Shown here piece by piece: positions 7,164 through 15,935 of a DNA stretch of 27,477 bases. The position numbers and the translations under genes are program-made. This DNA comes from UBA6772 sp965183875. GTDB lineage: Bacteria > Bacteroidota > Bacteroidia > Flavobacteriales > UBA7430. The notes under the pieces were generated by a model. That model was not told the origin of the DNA, did no database searches, and saw only the letters and a list, made by a program, of their open reading frames with translations. Position 1 is the first letter of the stretch. Every line of letters begins with the position of its first letter. Location: contig CBCYMK010000037.1 in the NCBI GenBank assembly GCA_965183875.1, positions 1 through 27,477 on the forward strand, written 5' to 3'.

Positions 7164-9176
7164 TTAGTTATAGTCTGGTAAGAAACTGTAGCGATTAGCA
7201 TAATCTAACATCTGAGTAGTAAAGTCATCCACATAAGTAACTTCTACTTTCGTTATTTCTCCAGCTTCGTTTGTAGTAGCAATCATTTTAGGATTAATAA
7301 AACCACCATAAGGAGGAATGTCTAATTTTTCTACACGAGCTAAAACTTCTTTGTGAATTTCTTGATCAACCTTAACACCGTACCCTTCTACTAAAGCTTT
7401 ACAAGCATCGTAGTCACCTTCAGATTTAATTCGTTGAACTTCTTTAAGTAGTTCTCCGAAAATAGCTTGAAGCTTCTTATAGTCGTTAATTTCGAAATAG
7501 GTCTTTCCATCTCTAGTAATTTTAGAAATTACATTTTCTTTCATTCCTCTTTCAAAAGACCAAGCTGATACCCACTGACGGTTACGCATATGCGCTTCTT
7601 CAATATCAGCACCAGGATCTAAACGTTGCATTTGAGCCATAAGACCATTACGGATATACGAATCGTATTCTGCTCTACCAGTTTCCAATGTTTCCATCAA
7701 TCCTAGTTCGATTAATTTTTCATCCAGTAAGAAATAAAGCGCTACTAAATCTGCACGTCCTTCTTCTAGAGTAGAAGCATAGCTTTTAACCGTTTCTTTA
7801 GGTGTACCTACACCTGGATCTAATTGCCCTGAAGCGTGACCTAATACCTCGTGTAATGCTGTATGAAGTTTACCAGCCAGCTTAGCGTGTTCTTTTGCTC
7901 TAGCTACTTCTTCTTCATCGTGACAAAATTCTTGCAACATTCCTTTTCCACCTGCTTGAGCATATGCATAAACAATATTTCCTAAGCTAACCGACTTAGA
8001 ACCATGTGTAGAGCGAATCCAATTTGCATTAGGTAGATTTACTCCAATAGGAGTAGAAGGAGAAGAGTCACCAGCCTCGGAAGCCGCAGATACTACTTTA
8101 TAAGAAACACCTTTAATGTTTTTCTTTTTATGTTTTTCCATAATCGAAGAGTTGTCTTCGAACCATTGTGCATTGTCAGAAAGAACTTTCATTTGAGCTG
8201 AAGCTTCAAAGTCGGTTATCTCTACAACTGATTCATAAGAACCAGTATATCCTTTAGGATCATTATACACTTCAATAAAAGAATTTATATAATCAATATC
8301 CCCTTCGGTAGCAGCTACCCACGCAATATTATAGTCATCCCAAGTTTTTAAATCACCCGTTGTATAATATTCTATTAGTAATTTAATAGCATCTCCCTGT
8401 GCTTCATTTTCAGCTACTGTAACTGCTTTTTCTAGCCATCCGATAATCTCAGCGATAGCTTCACCATACATACCATCTAGCTTGTACACCTTTTCTTCAA
8501 GTCCATTTTCACCTCTAACTAATTTAGAGTTCAATCCATAAGAAATAGGTTGAGTTGTTTCGTGGTCTTTTATAGAACTGAAATATGCATCTACTTCAGC
8601 TTCTGTAATATCCTCAGCATAGAAATTCACTGCTGATCCTAGGACCAATCCTTTTTCTGGGTCTAAGTTTACCTTTTTAGCATCGAAATCTACGTCGAAA
8701 ATTGCTTTCATAGCTTCTTCATTTAAAGAAGAACCTGTAGCGGTCATTAATGAAGTGAAATAATCTTCCGAGAAATCGGGTGTAAATTTAGCCATAGAGT
8801 AATGATGGTGAATACCATTGGCAAACCATACACGCTTAGTGTATGTAAGGAAGTTGTTCCAATCGTCTGAAGTTTTATCACCCTCGAAAGTAGTAACTAT
8901 ATTTTCTAAAACTCTACGAATAGCTAAGTTATGACGGTAGTTTTGATCCCATATAATATCTCTACCTGCGTAACCAGCCTCACTTAAAAAGTAAACTAGT
9001 TTTTGTTGTTGTAGACTTAGTTGATCAAATCCAGGAACCTGATAACGGATTAGTTTTAAGTCTGCAAAAGTCTCAACCTGAAATTGAAAGGCCTCTTTAA
9101 CTTCTGCTTTTTCTGTTTGAGTACATGAGGCTAATAGTATAGCAGCTGCAAAACTCAGATTTAATATTTTTTTCAT
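7164..9176 (-). CDS. Dipeptidyl peptidase III (M49), putative lipoprotein
   Basis: This zinc metallopeptidase of family M49 removes dipeptides from the N-terminus of oligopeptides. In 670 residues it shows the zinc motif HEVLGH (residues 442-447) and the second motif EEGRAD (471-476), whose first-helix Glu completes the zinc site; both match the bacterial M49 form with a 5-residue HEXXGH rather than the longer eukaryotic motif. The N-terminus is a lipoprotein signal (MKKILNLSFAAAILLASC), so the enzyme is predicted to be anchored in the envelope. The length is normal for Bacteroidota members. A TATTTTTG box lies 24 bp upstream. It is probably monocistronic. Confidence 0.93.
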   Translation of the reverse strand: MKKILNLSFAAAILLASCTQTEKAEVKEAFQFQVETFADLKLIRYQVPGFDQLSLQQQKLVYFLSEAGYAGRDIIWDQNYRHNLAIRRVLENIVTTFEGDKTSDDWNNFLTYTKRVWFANGIHHHYSMAKFTPDFSEDYFTSLMTATGSSLNEEAMKAIFDVDFDAKKVNLDPEKGLVLGSAVNFYAEDITEAEVDAYFSSIKDHETTQPISYGLNSKLVRGENGLEEKVYKLDGMYGEAIAEIIGWLEKAVTVAENEAQGDAIKLLIEYYTTGDLKTWDDYNIAWVAATEGDIDYINSFIEVYNDPKGYTGSYESVVEITDFEASAQMKVLSDNAQWFEDNSSIMEKHKKKNIKGVSYKVVSAASEAGDSSPSTPIGVNLPNANWIRSTHGSKSVSLGNIVYAYAQAGGKGMLQEFCHDEEEVARAKEHAKLAGKLHTALHEVLGHASGQLDPGVGTPKETVKSYASTLEEGRADLVALYFLLDEKLIELGLMETLETGRAEYDSYIRNGLMAQMQRLDPGADIEEAHMRNRQWVSAWSFERGMKENVISKITRDGKTYFEINDYKKLQAIFGELLKEVQRIKSEGDYDACKALVEGYGVKVDQEIHKEVLARVEKLDIPPYGGFINPKMIATTNEAGEITKVEVTYVDDFTTQMLDYANRYSFLPDYN

Positions 9177-9199
9177 CTTCTAGATTAATTTTAGTCATC

Positions 9200-9207
9200 C
9201 AAAAATA
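9200..9207 (-). promoter_or_regulatory. -7 box of the dipeptidyl peptidase III gene
   Basis: The minus strand reads TATTTTTG, matching TAnnTTTG, 24 bp ahead of the ATG at 9176. No clear TTG is seen 19-20 bases further upstream. Confidence 0.5.
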
Positions 9208-9254
9208 GGAATAAATTAGCTCTTAAATTGAATACCATTAAGAAAGTGTTTTCC

Positions 9255-9284
9255 AAAAAAAAACGCTCCATTTTGGGAGCGTTT
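9255..9284 (-). terminator. Terminator of the serC-HAD-serA operon
   Basis: AAACGCTCC (9261-9269) and GGAGCGTTT (9276-9284) form a 9-bp stem with a 6-base loop. On the minus strand it is followed by a run of T's (the A's at 9255-9260 on the plus strand). It starts just after the serA stop. Confidence 0.85.
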
Positions 9285-9289
9285 AATAA

Positions 9290-10240
9290 TTATTTTAAAA
9301 GGCTTTCTATCTGTTCAGCTAGCTCTGTTCCAATACGGTCCTGAGCTTCTAATGTAGCAGCACCAATATGTGGGCTCATTGAAATTTGATGAGTCATAAG
9401 CACCTTCATATTTGGAGTAGGTTCGTTTACAAAAACATCGAGACCTGCAAAGCGTACTTTACCACTTTCTAATGCGTCTAATAAATCGGCCTCATCTATT
9501 ACACCACCACGAGCAGCATTAATAAGTCCTACATTATCTTTCATCATTTCAATTTCCTTTTTAGAAATCAAAGCTTCTCCTTGGTGAGGTACATGAACAG
9601 TAATAAAATCAGCATTTTTATATACTTCTTCTATACCAACTGTATTAATCGTAAAGCTTACTTTTTGACCATCGTAAAAATCAAGATCAATAGTAGCTAT
9701 TTCGCAGTGAGTATCATGTGCCAATACTTCCATACCTTGACCTAAGGCAATTTTAGCAACCTCTCTACCTATACGACCGAAACCGATAATACCAATTTTT
9801 TTACCTCTAAGCTCGATACCTGCACCGTAGCTTTTTTTCAATTCTTTAAAACGCGTATCTCCTTCGAGAGGCATATTTCTGTTAGCTTCGAATAAAAAAC
9901 GAACCATACCAAAAAGGTGTGCAAAAACCAACTCTGCTACAGATGCAGAACTAGCTCCAGGGGTATTGATTACATGTAAACCTTTTTCGCGTGCATAATC
10001 AACATCTATATTGTCCATTCCTACACCACCACGACCGATAAGTTTAAGGCTTGAGCAAGAGTCGATAATGTCCTTACGTACTTTTGTAGCAGAACGTACT
10101 AAAAGTCCTGTAACTTCATTCTCGTTAATATATTCTACTAAACGTTCTTGTGCTACTTTATCAGTAATAACTTCAAATCCAGCCGTTTTTAAAGCGTCAA
10201 TTCCACTTTTTGCTATTCCGTCGTTTGCTAAAATCTTCAT
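9290..10240 (-). CDS. serA: D-3-phosphoglycerate dehydrogenase, short form
   Basis: SerA oxidises 3-phosphoglycerate to 3-phosphohydroxypyruvate with NAD, the first step of serine synthesis. The 316 residues show the D-2-hydroxyacid dehydrogenase layout: NAD-binding GFGRIG (153-158), catalytic Arg244 in NAARGGVIDE, Glu273 in VNEPTPN and His291 in SPHIGAAT. It lacks the C-terminal ACT domain that gives serine feedback in longer forms. Assignment to SerA rather than a general 2-hydroxyacid dehydrogenase rests on the neighbouring serC. Its ATG lies two bases after the stop of the HAD gene. Confidence 0.92.
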   Translation of the reverse strand: MKILANDGIAKSGIDALKTAGFEVITDKVAQERLVEYINENEVTGLLVRSATKVRKDIIDSCSSLKLIGRGGVGMDNIDVDYAREKGLHVINTPGASSASVAELVFAHLFGMVRFLFEANRNMPLEGDTRFKELKKSYGAGIELRGKKIGIIGFGRIGREVAKIALGQGMEVLAHDTHCEIATIDLDFYDGQKVSFTINTVGIEEVYKNADFITVHVPHQGEALISKKEIEMMKDNVGLINAARGGVIDEADLLDALESGKVRFAGLDVFVNEPTPNMKVLMTHQISMSPHIGAATLEAQDRIGTELAEQIESLLK

Positions 10241-10242
10241 TT

Positions 10243-10677
10243 TTATTGTTCTAAATCGTTATCAAATACTTCTATCATACTGATCTTTTTCACCAAAGGA
10301 GTCCATTTGGTTTTAAAGCGTGTAGCACGCACAATATGATTGTCTATCCAGTGGTAGTTACCTCCTCTAGGTTTATTCATTAATAAAGCTTGGAATTTAA
10401 AACCATGCTTGTTTAACCAGGTAGTAGTAACCTCTCTAGTATCTTCTGTTCTAGAAGTGAAAAAGGTAATTATATGCCCTTCGTCGTACCAACCGTTAAT
10501 GATCTCTCTCGCATCTAGCCAGGGTTCACAAGTAACCATTCTCTCAGGCTCCTCGTTAGGAACATCTTCTGTTACAGTACCATCTATATCGATTAGGTAG
10601 TTTTTCACATCATCACCAAGTTGTGGACTGATGGTATTACCATTCTCATCAAATATCTCTTTTAGTTTATGAGTCAT
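10243..10677 (-). CDS. HAD-superfamily phosphatase-like protein between serC and serA
   Basis: The product has 144 residues. HAD motif I is DIDGT (30-34) with nucleophile Asp30 and acid/base Asp32. Motif II is TFFTSR (71-76), a candidate motif III Lys is Lys102 (NKPRGGNYHW), and a candidate motif IV acid is Asp112 (WIDNH), or the final VFDND. No large cap domain fits in this length. Close relatives in flavobacteria are often mislabelled phosphoheptose isomerase. The ATG lies one base after the serC stop and its own stop is two bases ahead of serA, so it is co-translated with the serine pathway. A phosphoserine phosphatase role is inferred from position only; a nucleotide or lipid phosphatase cannot be excluded. 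Confidence 0.8.
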   Translation of the reverse strand: MTHKLKEIFDENGNTISPQLGDDVKNYLIDIDGTVTEDVPNEEPERMVTCEPWLDAREIINGWYDEGHIITFFTSRTEDTREVTTTWLNKHGFKFQALLMNKPRGGNYHWIDNHIVRATRFKTKWTPLVKKISMIEVFDNDLEQ

Positions 10678-10678
10678 C

Positions 10679-11743
10679 TTAAGCTAGATTTTTCATTACA
10701 TCAACTAATACTTGAACACTTTCTAATGGAAGTGCATTGTATATAGATGCTCTATAACCACCAACAGAACGGTGACCTTTTAAACCATTTATACCAGCTG
10801 CATTCCACATTTTATCAAATCCCTCTTGCTTAGAATCGTCTGTTAGGGTGAAAGTAACGTTCATTTTTGAACGATCTTCTTTTGCTGCTACACCACTAAA
10901 GTTAGGGTTAGCATCAATTTCATTATAAAGTAATTCTGCCTTAGCATTATTTACTCCTTCAATCCATTCTACTCCACCGTTTTTCTTTAACCATTCTAGT
11001 GTTAACATAGAAACGTAGATAGGAAATACGGGTGGGGTATTAAACATAGATTCCTTACTAATATGTGTAGTATAATCTAACATAGTAGGGATAGAGCGAC
11101 CTGTTTTATTTAGAATCTCATCTTTAACGATTACTAAAGTTGCTCCAGCAGGACCCATATTTTTTTGAGCTCCAGCATAAATTAAATCAAATTTAGAAAG
11201 ATCAAATTTACGAGAGAATATATCCGAAGACATATCACAAACCAATAAGGTATCACCGGAAACTTTAGGGAATTCTTGAAACTGAGTTCCGAAAATAGTG
11301 TTATTCGATGTAAAGTGTAAGTAGTCTAAATCTGAATCTACTGTAAAGCCTTTAGGAATATAAGAGTAGTTCTTATCTTTTGAAGAGGCTAAAACATCAA
11401 TATTGCCTAATTTCTTAGCTTCTTTAATAGCTTTATCCGCCCAAGTACCAGTATTTATATAAGCAGCTTTTCCATCTACTTTTAATAGGTTCATCACCGT
11501 CATTAAAAACTGTGTACTAGCTCCACCTTGAAGGAAGATTACAGAATACCCTGCAGGTACTTCTAATAATTCTTTTACAAGTGCAACTGCATTATCCATT
11601 ACTGCAACAAAATCTTTACTCCTATGGGAGATTTCGATAAGTGACAAGTTAGAATTATTGAAATTTAAAACAGCCTGAGATGCTTGTTGAAGTACTTCTT
11701 GAGGTAAAATGCAAGGACCTGCACTAAAGTTGTGTTTTTTCAT
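10679..11743 (-). CDS. serC: Phosphoserine aminotransferase
   Basis: SerC is a PLP enzyme converting 3-phosphohydroxypyruvate and glutamate to phosphoserine; it also acts in the DXP-dependent pyridoxal phosphate pathway of some bacteria. The 354 residues start with the family's NFSAGPCILPQEV and SLIEISHRSKDF, carry the GGASTQF turn, the PLP lysine Lys194 in YAGAQKNMGPAG, and the C-terminal GHRSVGGYRASIYNAL that binds the substrate phosphate. It is the first gene of a three-gene operon with the HAD protein and serA. Confidence 0.96.
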   Translation of the reverse strand: MKKHNFSAGPCILPQEVLQQASQAVLNFNNSNLSLIEISHRSKDFVAVMDNAVALVKELLEVPAGYSVIFLQGGASTQFLMTVMNLLKVDGKAAYINTGTWADKAIKEAKKLGNIDVLASSKDKNYSYIPKGFTVDSDLDYLHFTSNNTIFGTQFQEFPKVSGDTLLVCDMSSDIFSRKFDLSKFDLIYAGAQKNMGPAGATLVIVKDEILNKTGRSIPTMLDYTTHISKESMFNTPPVFPIYVSMLTLEWLKKNGGVEWIEGVNNAKAELLYNEIDANPNFSGVAAKEDRSKMNVTFTLTDDSKQEGFDKMWNAAGINGLKGHRSVGGYRASIYNALPLESVQVLVDVMKNLA

Positions 11744-11977
11744 CTGAATGAGTCAGTTTAGCTTAAGTGAATAATTCAGACAAAAGTCGGTTTTTTATAC
11801 TGATATTACTAAGTTTTAAGCCCTTATTATCAATAAGTTTTAAAGAGTACTTGGTATGTTATGCAGCCTATTTATGTGTTATATTCAAGAAGAGTAAACA
11901 ATTAATATAGTAGCAAAAATCTAAATAAACTAATTTAAATTCTCTAGCTACTTAACTTCAATTTTTCATAATACTTG

Positions 11978-11985
11978 TATATTTG
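11978..11985 (+). promoter_or_regulatory. -7 box of the rlmL-like/priA transcript
   Basis: TATATTTG matches TAnnTTTG exactly. A TTC at 11957-11959 could be a weak -33 element at 18 bases. The box overlaps a possible TTG start at 11983, which argues that translation begins at ATG 12010 instead. Confidence 0.55.
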
Positions 11986-12009
11986 CCCAAATTTAAATGG
12001 TTAAAAGGT

Positions 12010-13191
12010 ATGCCAAAGAAGAAAGCTGACAACAACAGCGGAAATTTCGAAATGATCGCCAAGACGTATCACGGATTGGAAGATATACTAGCAAAAGAAT
12101 TACTACAGCTAGGAGCTCAAGACATAAAAACACTTCGTAGAGCGGTTAAATTTAAAGGCGATATAGGCTTTATGTATAAGGCAAATTTATCCTTGCGTAC
12201 TGCTGTTCGTATTATTAAACCTATTAAGAGTTTTAAAGTTACTAACGAAGAAGAGTTTTATACTGCCCTACAAACAATAGACTGGGAGAAGTATATGACT
12301 ATAGACGACAAATTTGCGGTAGATGCATTTGTGAACTCTACTTACTTTAACCACTCTTTATACATAGCATTAAAAACCAAAGATGCTATTGTAGATCAAT
12401 TTAGAGAAAAGTGTGGTATGCGTCCAGACGTAGACCTAGACAATCCTAACCTTAGAATAAACATACATATTAGCGAAGATACATGTACGGTATCTTTAGA
12501 TAGCTCAGGGAAATCTCTTCATAAAAGAGGTTATCGTTTAGAAACTAACGAAGCCCCGATATCTGAAGCACTGGCAGCAGGACTAATTCAGTTAAGTGGC
12601 TGGGATAAAAAGTCCAACTTTATTGATGGGATGTGTGGTTCAGGAACCTTTCTTATTGAAGCGGCAATGATAGCAGCAAACATACCAGCAAATATTAGTA
12701 GACCTCACTTCGCCTTTGAAGACTGGCCTAATTTTGATGCTGAACTATGGGCATTAATACAGGAGAGCCAACTTAGAAAAGCTAAAGACTGTTACGGTAA
12801 AATTATAGGTTATGATATAGACCCACAGGTTATAGCCTCTGCAAAATTAAATATTGCTAATGCTGGAATGGAAGATTATATTGAGCTTAAATGTGAAAAT
12901 TTCTTCGATACTGTAAAACCTGAAGGTCCTGCACATTTAGTATTTAATCCACCTTATGGCGTACGTATACAAGGAGATATCCCTACCATGTACAAAAGTA
13001 TTGGCGATACCTTAAAGAAGAATTATTCGGGTGCTGAAGCTTGGTTCTTAACTTCACATATGGAAGGGTTAAAACATGTAGGCTTAAGAGCTTCTAGAAA
13101 AATTGAAATTTACCAAGCCAAGCTAGAATGTAGGTTCGTGAAATACGAAATGTACCGAGGCACAAAAAAAGTGAAGCATACAGAAGATTGA
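12010..13191 (+). CDS. rlmL: THUMP-domain 23S rRNA guanine-N2 methyltransferase (RlmL-like)
   Basis: This SAM-dependent RNA methyltransferase should modify a guanine in 23S rRNA (the RlmL N-terminal activity, m2G2445), though substrate assignment is by family. The 393 residues begin with the ferredoxin-like and THUMP region (MIAKTYHGLEDILAKELLQLG, then VNSTYFNHSLYIALKTKDAI). The Rossmann methyltransferase follows, with motif I FIDGMCGSGTFLIEAAMIA and the catalytic NPPYGVR (near residue 313). The frame could be extended to TTG 11983, but that codon sits inside the -7 box; ATG 12010 follows AAAAGGT. The C-terminal RlmK half of the enterobacterial fusion is absent. The stop overlaps the priA start. 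Confidence 0.9.
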   Translation: MPKKKADNNSGNFEMIAKTYHGLEDILAKELLQLGAQDIKTLRRAVKFKGDIGFMYKANLSLRTAVRIIKPIKSFKVTNEEEFYTALQTIDWEKYMTIDDKFAVDAFVNSTYFNHSLYIALKTKDAIVDQFREKCGMRPDVDLDNPNLRINIHISEDTCTVSLDSSGKSLHKRGYRLETNEAPISEALAAGLIQLSGWDKKSNFIDGMCGSGTFLIEAAMIAANIPANISRPHFAFEDWPNFDAELWALIQESQLRKAKDCYGKIIGYDIDPQVIASAKLNIANAGMEDYIELKCENFFDTVKPEGPAHLVFNPPYGVRIQGDIPTMYKSIGDTLKKNYSGAEAWFLTSHMEGLKHVGLRASRKIEIYQAKLECRFVKYEMYRGTKKVKHTED

Positions 13192-15629
13192 TTTTTGGGG
13201 AAGCAACATATATAGATGTAATTCTTCCTTTACCACTAAAGCAAAAATTTACATATCAATTAGGCGATGAACATCTCCCTACAGCACAAGTTGGCTGTAG
13301 GGTAGCTGTGCCTTTTGGTCGCTCAAAAATATATGCTGGAATAATTGACGCAATTCATACAACAAAGCCAGAATATGAGGTGAAGTTTATTATTGATGTA
13401 TTAGATGAAAGCCCGATCGTTTCGTCCAAGAACATGGAACTTTGGGAATGGATTGCTGCGTATTATATGTGCTCACTAGGAGAGGTAATGAATGCTGCTT
13501 TACCCTCGTCATTTAAATTAGCTAACGAAACTTCTATTGTAATTCACCCTAATTGGGATGAGGATACAAGTAGACTCGATGATGCTGAGTACTTAATTAT
13601 TGATGCACTCCTGCTTCAAAAACGATTAAAAATTCAGGAGATTGCTCAAATACTACAACGCAAAACAATTCTGCCTTTTATTAAAAAGATGCAAGAATTG
13701 AAAATTGTAGAAATTGAAGAAGAAATTATTGAACGTTTTAAGCCAAAGCTTAGAAAAATGTTTCGCTTGGCTCCCGGTTTAAATCCTGAGCAAGCAAAAC
13801 TTCTACTCTCAAAAAGTAGACGATCACCTAAACAAGAAGAATTTTTAAATACCTTTTTAGCACTCAATAATAAAGAGGCTTCCTTTCACTCTTTTTGTAA
13901 AAAACATGGCTTTAAAACAGCCATTATAAAAGGCTTAGTTTCTAAAGGTATACTCGAACTTTATGAGCTTGAAGTAAACCGATTAGAACAAAAGGAAATG
14001 TCCGGTGCTCCGATGGCTTTATTAAATGAAGAGCAAGAAAAAGTACTTCAACAAATAAGAGAAACTGATCAGCAAGTAAATTTACTTCACGGGGTTACAT
14101 CTAGTGGAAAAACAGAAGTTTACATCCACTTAATTAAAGAAGTTATAGATGCGGGAAAACAAGTTCTCTTTCTAGTTCCTGAAATTGCTTTAACCACTCA
14201 ATTAGTTTCTAGACTTAAACATGCTTTTGGTGATTTAGTAGGTGTCTATCATTCTCGTTTTGGAATGAACGAGAGAGCAGAATTGTGGAAAGACGTCAAA
14301 AACAATATTAGATTCCCTATTATAATAGGAGCAAGGTCTTCAGTATTTTTACCCTTCGAAGACTTAGGCTTAATAATCGTTGATGAAGAGCATGAGAGTT
14401 CTTTTAAACAACAAGATCCATCACCTAGATACCAGGCTAGAGATGTAGCTGTTTATATGGGATACCATTATAATACTAAAGTGTTATTAGGTACAGCAAC
14501 TCCCTCATTAGAGACTGCTTATAATGTACACAAAGGCAAATATGGCATTCACTCACTTAGAAAGCGTTATGGCGGCTTTAAACTGCCTACTATACACTGT
14601 GTAGATATTGCGCATGCCTATAAAAGGAAGCGTATGAACGGCCACTTTTCTGAAGCTCTATTGATGTCTATACAAGAAACTGTCGATAGAGGTGAACAGG
14701 TGCTACTATTTCAAAATCGTAGAGGATTTGCTCCACAGCAAGAGTGCCAATCTTGTGGACATGTACCTCAGTGTAAGCATTGTGATGTTAGTCTTACATA
14801 CCACAAAAGTTCAAGGAGTATTAGATGTCATTATTGTGGTTATTCAGAAAAGAATACAACAGCTTGCAAAGCCTGTAATAAGCAGGATGTTAAGCTTAAA
14901 GGTTTTGGTACTGAAAAAATTGAAGACGAATTGCAATCTTTATTTCCCGATAGGGTCATTAAACGAATGGACCTTGATACAACTCGAAAGAAAAACGCAT
15001 ACGAAGGAATTTTAAATGCTTTTGAGGAACAAGAAATTGACATACTTGTAGGTACACAGATGATATCTAAAGGTCTAGACTTTAATCATGTTGGACTAGT
15101 AGGGGTTTTGAGTGCAGACCAAATGCTAAACTTTCCAGACTTCAGAGCCTATGAAAGAGCCTTTCAAATGCTTTGTCAAGTATCTGGTAGAGCTGGTCGT
15201 AAACAATCAGATAGCGAAGTAATCATTCAGACTTTCCAACCAGAACACGAGGTATTAAAATTAGTTGAAGCACACAATTATAAAGACTTACTTAAAAGTC
15301 AGCTGCAAGAGCGTCAAGCTTTTAGATATCCACCTTACCACAGACTCATTCATATAACAGTTCGAAATAGGAATAGGCGAGTGGTAGAACATGCCTCTTC
15401 ACTGTTAGCTAAATCTATGAGAACCGTGTTCAAACACAGAGTATTAGGACCTGAATACCCTGCATTTGAAAGATTAAAAGGATACTACCAAAAGCAAATC
15501 CTCTTAAAAGTAGAACGCAATTTATCTTACCCAGACTCAAAAGATAAACTAAACAGATTTGTAAATGCTGTCTTATCACAGGCAAGCTTAAGAGGTACTA
15601 AAATTAGAGTAGACGTAGATCCGTTTTAA
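13188..15629 (+). CDS. priA: Primosomal replication restart helicase PriA
   Basis: PriA recognises stalled forks and recombination intermediates and reloads the replisome. In 813 residues it shows the N-terminal DNA-binding region (YIDVILPLPLKQKFTY), Walker A GVTSSGKTE (302-310), the DEEH box (399-402), the zinc-binding insert with eight cysteines between about residues 520 and 563 (CQSCGHVPQCKHC, CHYCGY, CKAC) and helicase motifs GTQMISKGLDF and QVSGRAGR. The start is TTG at 13188, which overlaps the rlmL-like stop in TTGA, so the two are translationally coupled; no better ATG exists near the conserved N-terminus. Confidence 0.96.
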   Translation: MIFGEATYIDVILPLPLKQKFTYQLGDEHLPTAQVGCRVAVPFGRSKIYAGIIDAIHTTKPEYEVKFIIDVLDESPIVSSKNMELWEWIAAYYMCSLGEVMNAALPSSFKLANETSIVIHPNWDEDTSRLDDAEYLIIDALLLQKRLKIQEIAQILQRKTILPFIKKMQELKIVEIEEEIIERFKPKLRKMFRLAPGLNPEQAKLLLSKSRRSPKQEEFLNTFLALNNKEASFHSFCKKHGFKTAIIKGLVSKGILELYELEVNRLEQKEMSGAPMALLNEEQEKVLQQIRETDQQVNLLHGVTSSGKTEVYIHLIKEVIDAGKQVLFLVPEIALTTQLVSRLKHAFGDLVGVYHSRFGMNERAELWKDVKNNIRFPIIIGARSSVFLPFEDLGLIIVDEEHESSFKQQDPSPRYQARDVAVYMGYHYNTKVLLGTATPSLETAYNVHKGKYGIHSLRKRYGGFKLPTIHCVDIAHAYKRKRMNGHFSEALLMSIQETVDRGEQVLLFQNRRGFAPQQECQSCGHVPQCKHCDVSLTYHKSSRSIRCHYCGYSEKNTTACKACNKQDVKLKGFGTEKIEDELQSLFPDRVIKRMDLDTTRKKNAYEGILNAFEEQEIDILVGTQMISKGLDFNHVGLVGVLSADQMLNFPDFRAYERAFQMLCQVSGRAGRKQSDSEVIIQTFQPEHEVLKLVEAHNYKDLLKSQLQERQAFRYPPYHRLIHITVRNRNRRVVEHASSLLAKSMRTVFKHRVLGPEYPAFERLKGYYQKQILLKVERNLSYPDSKDKLNRFVNAVLSQASLRGTKIRVDVDPF

Positions 15630-15935
15630 GGATTTTTAAATTGGAAGAAGAAGACAGAATTAAGGAGTCAGTGAACAGAATATAAAAAAGAAGGTAAGAA
15701 GACAAAACAGATTATTGTCCTGCTGAGCCTGCCTGCCTGCCGGTAGGCAGGATATCTCGAAGCATATCCAGAAAGAGAATTATTGACAGCATCAAATTGT
15801 AGACTTTCGAGAAACCTCAAGGTGACAATTGGTTTGTTGGTTATGTATCTAGTCGCTAGTATCTTGTATTTTTCAAATCAAAACTAAGCTACTTTGTACT
15901 TTTTTCAATTTTCAAATCATCGAATCTTCAAATTC
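15630..15935. other. Intergenic region between priA and the THUMP-like gene
   Basis: No gene was seen in these 306 bp. The middle holds a REP-like inverted repeat (15714-15829). The rest is low-complexity sequence with TTCAAAT/CTCAAAT units (about 15873-15945) and a GTATCTAGTCGCTAGTATC segment, both of a kind often scattered between flavobacterial genes. Two convergent genes end here but no clear terminator hairpin was found. Confidence 0.55.
15714..15829. repeat. REP-like intergenic inverted repeat with CCTG-rich palindrome
   Basis: The left end ATTGTCCTGCTGAGC and, after an inserted palindrome, ATATCTCGAAGCATATC resemble the reverse complement of the right end (ATTGTCACCTTGAGG then TTTCTCGAAAGTC). 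The element is thus an imperfect inverted repeat of about 116 bp. Inside the left arm lies a CCTGCCT-N6-AGGCAGG palindrome (15732-15751) preceded by CCTG repeats. Its GC-rich core stands out from the AT-rich surroundings. TGTCATnCTGAGC-type repeats are common between Bacteroidota genes; the assignment to such a family is from memory. Confidence 0.55.

Noticed and set aside
11983..12009. Upstream TTG start for the rlmL-like gene
   Set aside because: The codon overlaps an exact TATATTTG -7 box, so it would not be transcribed; ATG 12010 is in frame and preceded by AAAAGGT.
15728..15751. CCTG tandem repeat as a microsatellite switch
   Set aside because: It has only about three and a half units, lies outside any coding frame or promoter, and is better explained as one arm of the REP-like palindrome.
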